DNA of 64,000 nucleotides, from assembly GCA_016786885.1 (NCBI GenBank), contig JAEUVO010000049.1, positions 29,952-93,951 of the forward strand, given 5' to 3'. The notes under the pieces were generated by a model that did not search any database, had not been told where the DNA came from, and saw only the letters and a program-made list of their open reading frames with translations. This stretch comes from Chitinophagaceae bacterium. GTDB taxonomy: Bacteria > Bacteroidota > Bacteroidia > Chitinophagales > Chitinophagaceae. The position numbers and the translations under genes are program-made. Below are positions 53,374-60,507 of the stretch, in pieces. Within the stretch, counting starts at the first letter, position 1. Every line of letters begins with the position of its first letter.

Positions 53374-54762
53374 ATGCGGTTTCTTTTGCTTGCCGTTTTG
53401 ATTATAGCCTTGTCGGGTTCCTGCAAGTTGATGAAGAAAAAAGATGAATCTGAAACAAAAAAAACAAATAGCATGACAGGCCGTTTTAAGCCGTTGGACT
53501 GGGTGCATAGCACCAATATTTATGAAGTGAATGTAAGACAATACACTACCGAAGGGACATTCAATGCTTTTGCACTGGAGATGTCACGGTTAAAAGAAAT
53601 GGGAGTGGAGACACTGTGGTTTATGCCCGTCACCCCCATTGCACAAAAAAATATGAAGGGCTCATTGGGCAGTTACTATGCCTGCTCAGACTACACTTCT
53701 ATAAATCCGGAGTTTGGTACGCTGGAAGATTTTAAGAACCTGGTAAAACAGGCCCATGAAATGGGTTTTAAAGTGATTATTGATTGGGTAGCTAATCATA
53801 CGGGTTGGGATCATATCTGGACAAAGCAACATCCTGAGTATTACTTAAAAGATTCAACTACTAATGATTTTCAGATTGCGTCTGGTATGGATGATATTAT
53901 CGAACTTGATTTTAGCAATCCGGGGTTAAGAAAAGCAATGATTGAGGCTATGAAATTCTGGGTGGATGAATGTGATATTGACGGATTTCGTTGTGATCTT
54001 GCATTTTGGGTAGAGTTCGATTTCTGGAAAGAGGCCAGGCCGCAACTTGATGCCGTTAAGCCTCTTTTGTGGCTGGGAGAGTTTGATGAGTTAGAAAAGC
54101 CAGAATATGGGGAAGCCTTTGACGCAAGTTATAGCTGGACATGGATGCACAAAACGGAAGATTTTTACAAAAAGCAACAACCGCTTGATTCTTTGTATGA
54201 TGTACTGAAACGGTATGATGATTTAGGAGATCATACTATGAGGGCATGGTTTACAACTAACCACGATGAGAACAGCTGGAATGGGACAGAGTATGAAAAA
54301 TATGGGGAAATGGCAAAAGCTATAGCTGTTTTCAGCATTACCTGGAATGGAGTGCCCCTGTTGTATTCCGGTCAGGAACTAGGTAATACCAAAAGAATTA
54401 AATTTTTCGACAAGGATACCATTGTGGCTTCTGCAAATGCAGAAATGCTGACTTCTTTTTATAAAACCCTACTGAATTTAAAAAGAAACAACCCTTCTTT
54501 ACAAGCCGGCGATACTACAATAAAGACTTATCGTATCAAAACAAATGCCCCAGAGCAAATATTTGCTTATCTCAGAAAAAAGGAGAACAGGGAAGTACTC
54601 GTTGTCCTCAATCTTTCTGGCGAGAAGAACCTTCGTTTTGATATTATTGATGACAGGGTGACCGGATCATATAAGAATGTATTTTCTGCTGCTGCAAATG
54701 ATTTTACAAAAGAAAAAAGCTTTGAAATGCAGCCGTGGGAATATCTGGTTTATGAGAAATAA
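53374..54762 (+). CDS. GH13 alpha-amylase family lipoprotein
   Basis: This 462-residue protein has a lipoprotein signal with Cys17 (MRFLLLAVLIIALSGSC). The GH13 TIM barrel has the catalytic residues D208 (DGFRCDLAF), E236 (LLWLGEFDE) and D298 (TTNHDEN), plus the HTGWDHIW and GVPLLYSGQELG blocks. A short C-terminal beta domain follows. It hydrolyses alpha-glucans or maltooligosaccharides in the periplasm or at the outer membrane. It is divergent from ispH and ends at a bidirectional terminator. Confidence 0.9.
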   Translation: MRFLLLAVLIIALSGSCKLMKKKDESETKKTNSMTGRFKPLDWVHSTNIYEVNVRQYTTEGTFNAFALEMSRLKEMGVETLWFMPVTPIAQKNMKGSLGSYYACSDYTSINPEFGTLEDFKNLVKQAHEMGFKVIIDWVANHTGWDHIWTKQHPEYYLKDSTTNDFQIASGMDDIIELDFSNPGLRKAMIEAMKFWVDECDIDGFRCDLAFWVEFDFWKEARPQLDAVKPLLWLGEFDELEKPEYGEAFDASYSWTWMHKTEDFYKKQQPLDSLYDVLKRYDDLGDHTMRAWFTTNHDENSWNGTEYEKYGEMAKAIAVFSITWNGVPLLYSGQELGNTKRIKFFDKDTIVASANAEMLTSFYKTLLNLKRNNPSLQAGDTTIKTYRIKTNAPEQIFAYLRKKENREVLVVLNLSGEKNLRFDIIDDRVTGSYKNVFSAAANDFTKEKSFEMQPWEYLVYEK

Positions 54763-54786
54763 CCTAACGACCAGGAAGCAGTAATA

Positions 54787-54817
54787 AAAAAGCCGTTTCG
54801 AACTGAAACGGCTTTTT
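54787..54817. terminator. Bidirectional terminator between the GH13 gene and the HtrA gene
   Basis: A perfect 13-base stem (arms 54787-54799 and 54805-54817, core GCCGTTTC / GAAACGGC) with a 5-base loop ends in a T-run on either strand. Confidence 0.85.
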
Positions 54818-54838
54818 GTTTATCAGATTAATATAGAA

Positions 54839-56338
54839 TTATTCATCTTCTAATTGAAGATTCACAGGGTACCTGTACATACCATCAAAGCCGTCATAAA
54901 ATCCTTCAAGATTCATGCTGCCACTTCTGAGGCTTGCAATAGCACGGCTTAATTCTTCAATATTAGTTACCTGTACATCATTCACACTTGTAATAACAAA
55001 GCCATCCTGCATCCTTGTTTTGCTAAATGGCCCTCCTGTTTTTATTTTCTTTACCAGGATACCCCCTTCCACTTCATTTTTTTGAGCCGTTTTCTTATCA
55101 AGGTTTTCGAGTTCTGCACCCAATACATCTCCCAAATTTGTCGCTGCCAGGTTATCGTAAGTTCCTGTCTCAGCTTTAAGTGTAGCAGAAGTTGTAAATT
55201 CTTTTCCATCTCTTTTATAAGTGATATTCACTTTGTCTCCAGTGTTGAGAGATGCAACAGTGCCTTGTAGCTCACTCCATGAACTAATAGTTACGTCGTT
55301 TATTTTTTTGATGATATCGCCTTTTTTTAAACCAGCAGAAGCAGCAGCACCATCTTTCGCCACTGTTCCAATGTAAGCCCCATCGGTTGAGTTAAACTTT
55401 GTCTGATCTGCTGCAATTCCTAAGTAAGGTCTTTTTACATCACCAAATTTGATAAGGTCGTTGACGATCTTTTTTGCAAGATTTACCGGTATTGCAAATG
55501 AATAACCTGCGTAGGTGCCTGTGGGAGCATAGATAGCAGAATTAATTCCTATCAGTTGCCCATCGGTGGTTATTAAAGCCCCGCCACTGTTCCCTTGATT
55601 CACCGCAGCGTCAGTCTGTATGAAAGACTCAATCGGTGTCTGGCTTTGACGACCATTAATACCAATGGAGCGGCCCTTAGCACTAACAATACCGGCAGTA
55701 ACAGTTGTTTCCAATGTAAGAGGGTAGCCGATAGCCAGTACCCATTGTCCTAATTTTACATTATCCGAGTTACCATATAAGAGAAAAGGAAATCCGGTAC
55801 CGTCAATTTTTAATACAGCTATATCGCTGCTGGGATCTTTCCCGATAACTTTAGCTTTATACGTTTTTTTGTTGCTTAAAGTAACAGTTATCTCGTCTGC
55901 CACACCCTGTGCGCCATCAGAAATAACATGATTATTGGTAATGATATACCCGTCATCACTGATGATTACACCACTTCCCGAAGCTCTTTGTTCAGGTTGC
56001 ATCTGCGGACCAAAATTGAAGAATTGTTCAAAAAAATCATCCACCCCACCACGGTTGCCCGGTAATTGATTGGTCACTTTTTTAGCCGGTATTTTTGTTT
56101 TGATATGCACTACGGCAGGTACAGCTGCATTAGCAGCCTTGGTGAAGTCAATAGTTTCTCCAACGGGAGAAGCGGCATTGTCTAAAAAGCCTGCATAGTT
56201 CACCGGCACTTTACCATCACTGGCTTGTGGGAAAATGGAGGATTGCTGCTTAGCAGCCACTTTGCTGTAAATCCAAACACTGGTAACAGCAGAAACTGCA
56301 CTTACGGCGATAATCAGGAATAGCTGTTTAAGTTTCAT
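54839..56338 (-). CDS. DegP/HtrA-type serine protease
   Basis: This 499-residue protein has a signal/anchor (LFLIIAVSAVSAVTSVWIYS) and a trypsin-like protease domain with the triad H137 (NNHVI), D172 (SDIAVLKI) and S251 (GNSGGALI). Two PDZ-like domains follow, at about 295-385 (AASAGLKKGDIIKKINDV) and 410-495. It degrades or refolds misfolded periplasmic proteins. The upstream 198 bases have no exact promoter match. HtrA/DegQ-type function is clear; the precise paralogue is not. Confidence 0.93.
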   Translation of the reverse strand: MKLKQLFLIIAVSAVSAVTSVWIYSKVAAKQQSSIFPQASDGKVPVNYAGFLDNAASPVGETIDFTKAANAAVPAVVHIKTKIPAKKVTNQLPGNRGGVDDFFEQFFNFGPQMQPEQRASGSGVIISDDGYIITNNHVISDGAQGVADEITVTLSNKKTYKAKVIGKDPSSDIAVLKIDGTGFPFLLYGNSDNVKLGQWVLAIGYPLTLETTVTAGIVSAKGRSIGINGRQSQTPIESFIQTDAAVNQGNSGGALITTDGQLIGINSAIYAPTGTYAGYSFAIPVNLAKKIVNDLIKFGDVKRPYLGIAADQTKFNSTDGAYIGTVAKDGAAASAGLKKGDIIKKINDVTISSWSELQGTVASLNTGDKVNITYKRDGKEFTTSATLKAETGTYDNLAATNLGDVLGAELENLDKKTAQKNEVEGGILVKKIKTGGPFSKTRMQDGFVITSVNDVQVTNIEELSRAIASLRSGSMNLEGFYDGFDGMYRYPVNLQLEDE

Positions 56339-56536
56339 AGTGATTTATACTTTTACTTTAATAGGTTATTTTTTGAGGTTCATTTACAAATTACATGCCT
56401 CTGCTTTACAAAATAACAAACTGTCAGTTCATCTTTGGTTACCAATAAATTAGTTTAACAAATCTTTACTAAAGGCTTCGTACTTCTCTTCTGTTGTAAA
56501 TTTATTACTATTTACGGGTTATCCCTAACTTATGGT

Positions 56537-57535
56537 TCACAGGGAGTTCAAAAATTCAAGTGTATTGATCCCGTCAGCGTAATCTGTAATAGCCGGGTAC
56601 TGGCTTTGTCCAAATGGTATATGTCCCTTGCCCGTAATAGATTGCAATTCATGATGATTTTTCAGTTTTTCGGTCAATTTGTCCGTGTCGCTATAATACT
56701 CATAGTTTAGCTGGCTGATCGGGGAGAAAAGAGATTCTTCTTCTACAAGCAGAATCGTTCCGTTTGTCATATAGTACTTTTTATTCAATAAGTGAAGTGC
56801 CAGGTTATAGTCGTAATTGTTTTTGTACTTGTGATGATCGGACAGGTATTGATATTTTTTGAATGCTGCGAGCAGGGGGATAAAATCATAGTCAGCAGGT
56901 ACATAAATCTTTGTCACATTACGGCAACCCAGACCAAAATACAGGTAAACGTCATCAGCCAGCTTCTCCAACTCCTCGTTTGTTTCTTTACCCGTAAGAA
57001 TGGCCACTGACGTCCTGTTGCGGCGTATGATATTTGGATACTTTGCAAAATAATAATCAAAATACCGGGAAGAGTTGTTACTGCCGGTGGCGATATAAGC
57101 ATCACACCCTTTTAGCATATCAGATATCCTGGAAGCATTACCAGCCTGCTCATCCCAACCGGCCAGTTTTTCAAGCAAGTGTTTAATAAGTGCCTGGTCT
57201 TTGGATGAAGGCTTGATTTTGGCCTTGTAGCCACGTATAAAAACACAAAGCCAATCATGAAAGCCAACAAGCGGAATATTTCCTGCCATTACGATACCTA
57301 TGGTTTTTGCATCAGGGCTGGTATCGGGGATTTGACCAGCAGTAGCCCATTTTTCAAGTATATCTTTTTGTAAAAAGGACAGCGCAATATTTTTTGAAGC
57401 CAGATCAACGAATTCAGGAATGAACCACCCGTTCTCCAGGCTGGCTTGTTCTTTTGCGTTTTGCCACTGGGGGTCGTTTGATAAAATATATTCTCCCAGG
57501 CTTGATAATAAATAAATTCGATGTTGTAAATTCAT
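56537..57535 (-). CDS. Acyl-CoA reductase (LuxC-like family)
   Basis: A protein of about 332 residues starting at ATG 57535; a TTG 9 bases upstream is less likely. It belongs to the LuxC-type acyl-CoA reductase family: VMAGNIPLVGFHDWLCVFI, the NAD-type Rossmann part and YFGLGCRNVTKIYV, where C204 is the expected acyl-enzyme cysteine. It would reduce a fatty acyl-CoA to an aldehyde. It is divergent from a ferredoxin gene, and the pair is arranged like a conserved Bacteroidota unit. Confidence 0.88.
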   Translation of the reverse strand: MNLQHRIYLLSSLGEYILSNDPQWQNAKEQASLENGWFIPEFVDLASKNIALSFLQKDILEKWATAGQIPDTSPDAKTIGIVMAGNIPLVGFHDWLCVFIRGYKAKIKPSSKDQALIKHLLEKLAGWDEQAGNASRISDMLKGCDAYIATGSNNSSRYFDYYFAKYPNIIRRNRTSVAILTGKETNEELEKLADDVYLYFGLGCRNVTKIYVPADYDFIPLLAAFKKYQYLSDHHKYKNNYDYNLALHLLNKKYYMTNGTILLVEEESLFSPISQLNYEYYSDTDKLTEKLKNHHELQSITGKGHIPFGQSQYPAITDYADGINTLEFLNSL

Positions 57536-57553
57536 CCCTGTCAACTAATTTTG
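57524..57553 (+). promoter_or_regulatory. Promoter of the ferredoxin gene
   Basis: TTG (57524-57526), a 19-base spacer and TAATTTTG (57546-57553) give a near-ideal Bacteroidota promoter. The -33 box lies within the first codons of the divergent acyl-CoA reductase gene. Confidence 0.75.
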
Positions 57554-57558
57554 TGGTA

Positions 57559-57566
57559 CAAAAGTA
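57559..57566 (-). promoter_or_regulatory. -7 box of the acyl-CoA reductase gene
   Basis: On the minus strand TACTTTTG matches TAnnTTTG exactly, 23 bases before the acyl-CoA reductase ATG. It lies just downstream of the opposite -7 box, so the two promoters overlap. Confidence 0.55.
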
Positions 57567-57592
57567 ACTCTGAACTCATTAATTTAATTATT

Positions 57593-57940
57593 ATGGCTAT
57601 TAAGATTACAGAAGAATGTATCAATTGCGGTGCTTGCGAACCAGAATGCCCGAACAATGCTATCTATGAAGGTGGTGTGGAATGGGCAATTGCTGATGGC
57701 ACAACGGTAAAAGGTTCTTATACTCTCCTTGATGGAACAGTTGTGGATGCAGAGCAAAAAAATGCTCCTGTAGCAGTAGATACTTACTATATAACGCCTA
57801 ATAAATGTACTGAATGCCAGGGGTTTCATGAGGAGCCCCAATGCGCTGCTGTTTGCCCGGTTGATTGCTGTGTTCCTGATGAAATGTACCAGGAGACAGT
57901 GGACCAGTTGATAGCCAAAAAAGATAAATTACACATTTAA
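57593..57940 (+). CDS. 4Fe-4S dicluster ferredoxin
   Basis: A 115-residue ferredoxin starting at ATG 57593 (MAIKITEECINCGACEPECPN), with 14 codons of extra frame upstream dismissed. Eight cluster cysteines are visible: CINCGACEPECP near the start and CTECQGFHEEPQCAAVCP later, the second with the long insert typical of the 2[4Fe-4S] Fdx of Bacteroidota. It transfers electrons in the cytoplasm. It is divergent from the acyl-CoA reductase gene and may serve its pathway. Confidence 0.92.
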   Translation: MAIKITEECINCGACEPECPNNAIYEGGVEWAIADGTTVKGSYTLLDGTVVDAEQKNAPVAVDTYYITPNKCTECQGFHEEPQCAAVCPVDCCVPDEMYQETVDQLIAKKDKLHI

Positions 57941-57992
57941 TTTGTGCTTTGCCTGTGCATAATTTTTGCCAGTTTTTGTACCGGCTGGGGAT

Positions 57993-58000
57993 TAATTTTG
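57993..58000 (+). promoter_or_regulatory. -7 box of the candidate RNA
   Basis: TAATTTTG matches TAnnTTTG exactly. TTTTTG at 57973-57978 is closer than usual (14-base spacer), so the -33 box is weak. Confidence 0.45.
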
Positions 58001-58006
58001 TAACTT

Positions 58007-58113
58007 TATTACATATCTCAAGATATACAGCAGCGAAAGCTGCTCATTCAGTGGCGGGTGATATTTCCCGTCGTAAAAAGGTGAAGGAGAAACGGCCTTC
58101 ACCTTTATTATTT
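58007..58113 (+). ncRNA. Candidate small structured RNA
   Basis: Between the ferredoxin and ddl genes, about 100 bases fold as four hairpins in a row. They are ATATC/GATAT with a TCAA loop (58013-58026), AGCAGC/GCTGCT with a GAAA tetraloop (58029-58044), GGCGGG/CCCGTC with an 8-base loop (58053-58072) and an 11-base terminator stem (AAAGGTGAAGG / CCTTCACCTTT, 58077-58106), followed by an A/T-rich tail. A -7 box precedes it. No ORF is present. It could be a small RNA, or a 3' UTR with structured end of the ferredoxin transcript. Confidence 0.5.
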
Positions 58114-58296
58114 GCCCAGGTGAATTAATGACCTGATTTTACTTTTTGGGTCTTCAGAAAGATTTCAGGGGTTTTACTGTAATAATTGTTAATCCCTGAT
58201 GATTAACTGATCAAGAGGTTGGGCATCTTAATTTTTTCTGCAATATTTGCATAATACGTCCCGTTGAAGCGGGAGCAAAACCCACCAGACTTAAAG
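58114..58296. other. Intergenic region before ddl
   Basis: These 183 bases follow the candidate RNA and precede ddl. They hold a TCAGGG/CCCTGA inverted repeat with a loop of about 20 bases and a near-match -7 box (AATATTTG). A longer ddl frame starting at TTG 58264 is not supported. Confidence 0.4.
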
Positions 58297-59289
58297 ATGA
58301 AGAAGAATATAGCCCTTGTTACAGGCGGTTTTTCAGGAGAGGCCATAATATCATACAGAAGCGCAATAACCATTGATAGTAACCTTGACAGAAATTTGTT
58401 TAACGTTTACAAAATTGATATAAATCCCCAGGGATGGTTTTATGAACTTACTGATGGCCGGAAAGTGGAAGTGGATAAGAATGATTTTTCCCTGCAGATG
58501 GATAATGAGAAGATAAGCTTTGATGCGGTATTTATTGGCATGCATGGTACTCCCGGAGAGGATGGAAAATTGCAGGGCTATTTTGATACCCTCAAAATAC
58601 CTTATACAGGATGTAGTGCAGCAACTTCAGCTATTACTTTTAATAAAAGATATGCTACTGCAGTGGCAGGAGCATCTGGTGTACCTGTAGCAAAATCAGT
58701 AATATTAATAAAAAATAGTTTTGGCAGCCCGGATGAAGTGATAGCGAACCTGAAGTTCCCTGTTTTTGTTAAACCCAATAATGGAGGATCCAGTATTGGC
58801 ATGTCTAAAGTGAATAATCCATCCGACGAACTGGGGGTGGCTATTGAAAAAGCTTTTCAGGAAGATGACCAGGTGCTTGTAGAAGAAATGATCGAAGGAA
58901 GAGAATTTACTGTTGGCGTTTTTAAATCACTCGGAAATATAATTGTGCTTCCCCTGACAGAAGTAAAGGCACATGCGGATAAAGCTTTTTTTGATTTTGA
59001 AGCTAAATACCAGGGAAAATCGGATGAAACTACTCCCGCAGAAGTAGATGAAGTTATAGCTGATAAAATACGGGATATGGCAAGAAAAGTATATTCAGTA
59101 TTTAACTGCGGGGGGATAGTAAGAATTGACTTTATTTACAATGAGAGAGAGGGTAAACCCTATATGCTGGAAGTAAACACCATTCCAGGCCAAAGTGAAG
59201 CAAGTATTGTGCCCCAGCAGGTAAGATCAATGGGCTGGAGTTTAAAAGAATTTTATACCAAATTGGTTCAGGAAAGTTTTGATGCCTGA
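58297..59289 (+). CDS. ddl: D-alanine--D-alanine ligase
   Basis: This 330-residue enzyme starts at ATG 58297 (MKKNIALVTGGFSGEAIISYRSA) and joins two D-alanines for peptidoglycan. Motifs: GMHGTPGEDGKLQGYFDTLKIPYTGCS, the ATP-grasp block FPVFVKPNNGGSSIGMSKV, VEEMIEGREFTVGVF and GIVRIDFIYNEREGKPYMLEVNTIPGQSEASIVPQQ. It is followed 30 bases later by a PASTA protein gene, so both belong to a cell-wall operon. Confidence 0.95.
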   Translation: MKKNIALVTGGFSGEAIISYRSAITIDSNLDRNLFNVYKIDINPQGWFYELTDGRKVEVDKNDFSLQMDNEKISFDAVFIGMHGTPGEDGKLQGYFDTLKIPYTGCSAATSAITFNKRYATAVAGASGVPVAKSVILIKNSFGSPDEVIANLKFPVFVKPNNGGSSIGMSKVNNPSDELGVAIEKAFQEDDQVLVEEMIEGREFTVGVFKSLGNIIVLPLTEVKAHADKAFFDFEAKYQGKSDETTPAEVDEVIADKIRDMARKVYSVFNCGGIVRIDFIYNEREGKPYMLEVNTIPGQSEASIVPQQVRSMGWSLKEFYTKLVQESFDA

Positions 59290-59319
59290 AACCTATATTT
59301 TTAACCTATTAACCGGCTA

Positions 59320-60126
59320 ATGTTCAAATTTATCACTCATCGTCCTCTGTGGATCAATGTCATTATTGGTGTTTTAATGGCCATTGGAATTTTTGCCTTA
59401 TTTCTTCTTTCGTTGAACTGGCTCACCGATCACGGAAAGTATGCCACAGTGCCTTCTGTAGCAGGAAAAAACTACGAAGAAGCAAAAAGCATATTAAAAA
59501 AGGCTGGCTTTGATGTTGAGGTACAAGACTCAATTTATGTAGATACAATTTCTCCTTTAAAAGTTATAAAACAAATTCCGGAAGCAGATGAAGTAGTAAA
59601 ATCAAATCGTACTGTTTACCTGATTATACGAAGGGCTGTCCCGCCGTTGGTGGAGGTGCCAAACCTTATTGGCTACAGTTACCGGAATGCTGAAATGGTA
59701 TTAAAAAGTCTCGATCTTCGTGTAGGCGATACCACTTTTAAACCAGACTTTGCTAAAAATTCGATTTTGGAACAATGGCATAACGGTGCTGTAATTATTC
59801 CGGGTACCAAAATCAGGAAAGGTAGTAGCATTTCACTTGTATTGGGAGATGGTGTGGGTAAAACTGATTTTGCAGTGCCGGTCATAACAGGAATGACCTT
59901 TGGAGAAGCAAAAGAAATGCTTGAAAGTGCCGGTGTGGGTATTGGCGCAATAGTGATAGATGCAAATATTACAGATACGGCAAGTGCCTGGATATATAGG
60001 CAAAGTCCCGAACGCTTTGATGAGGAAAAAAGAATTCAGCGGATCCGCTCTGGTCAATTAATAGATGTGTGGCTGCAGGCTGATAAACCTGTTGCTGACA
60101 GCGTCAAAAAGAATACAGAACTATAA
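59320..60126 (+). CDS. PASTA domain protein with a membrane anchor
   Basis: This 268-residue protein has one membrane helix (VIIGVLMAIGIFALFLLSLNW) and about three PASTA domains outside the cell membrane: about 42-108 (TVPSVAGKNYEEAKSILKKAGF), 110-178 (EVPNLIGYSYRNAEMVLKSLDL) and 184-255 (AVPVITGMTFGEAKEMLESAGV). PASTA domains bind peptidoglycan fragments, but there is no kinase or transpeptidase domain. Together with ddl it suggests a cell-wall sensing or binding role. The function is not known. Confidence 0.88.
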   Translation: MFKFITHRPLWINVIIGVLMAIGIFALFLLSLNWLTDHGKYATVPSVAGKNYEEAKSILKKAGFDVEVQDSIYVDTISPLKVIKQIPEADEVVKSNRTVYLIIRRAVPPLVEVPNLIGYSYRNAEMVLKSLDLRVGDTTFKPDFAKNSILEQWHNGAVIIPGTKIRKGSSISLVLGDGVGKTDFAVPVITGMTFGEAKEMLESAGVGIGAIVIDANITDTASAWIYRQSPERFDEEKRIQRIRSGQLIDVWLQADKPVADSVKKNTEL

Positions 60127-60142
60127 CAACCGGTATTAATAT

Positions 60143-60451
60143 ATGCAAATAATCACAGTAGAAGAATTAAAGGCACGTCTTGATGCCGGCGAAAAGCTTA
60201 ATTTAATTGATTGCCGGGAACCGGGTGAGTATGCTGAATTTAATATAGGAGCAAAACTTATCCCGCTTGGTCAGATACAGGCCATGCAGATTGACGAGAT
60301 AGAAAATTTGAAAGAAGAGGAGGTGCTTATCCATTGCCGCAGTGGCAAACGTAGTATGGTGGCTTGTATGTTTTTGGAGACGCTTGGGTTTAAAAATACT
60401 AAGAATGTGGAAGGGGGTGTTTTGGCCTGGCAGGAAAAATTTGGGAAATAG
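60143..60451 (+). CDS. Rhodanese-like domain protein
   Basis: A 102-residue single-domain rhodanese. The motif LIDCREPGEYAEFNIGAKLIPLGQI and the active-site loop HCRSGKR with C65 are present, so sulfur transfer or a persulfide-type role is likely. It lies 16 bases after the PASTA gene, at the end of the ddl operon, and ends at a very long hairpin. The function is not predicted beyond sulfurtransferase-like activity. Confidence 0.9.
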   Translation: MQIITVEELKARLDAGEKLNLIDCREPGEYAEFNIGAKLIPLGQIQAMQIDEIENLKEEEVLIHCRSGKRSMVACMFLETLGFKNTKNVEGGVLAWQEKFGK

Positions 60452-60453
60452 TT

Positions 60454-60499
60454 ATTTAAGTAAGAAGGCCGGTTTGAAAACCGGCCTTCTTACTTAAAT
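60454..60499. terminator. Long perfect hairpin, bidirectional terminator
   Basis: Arms 60454-60475 and 60478-60499 are 22-base perfect inverted repeats (core GAAGGCCGGTTT). The central loop is only a few bases. It ends the ddl-PASTA-rhodanese operon and lies just past the stop of the convergent TonB receptor gene. Confidence 0.8.
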
Positions 60500-60507
60500 C
60501 CGAATAT

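Noticed and set aside
58264..58296. TTG start of ddl at 58264
   Set aside because: The conserved N-terminus KKNIALVTGG begins at ATG 58297; the extra 11 residues look like leader translation.
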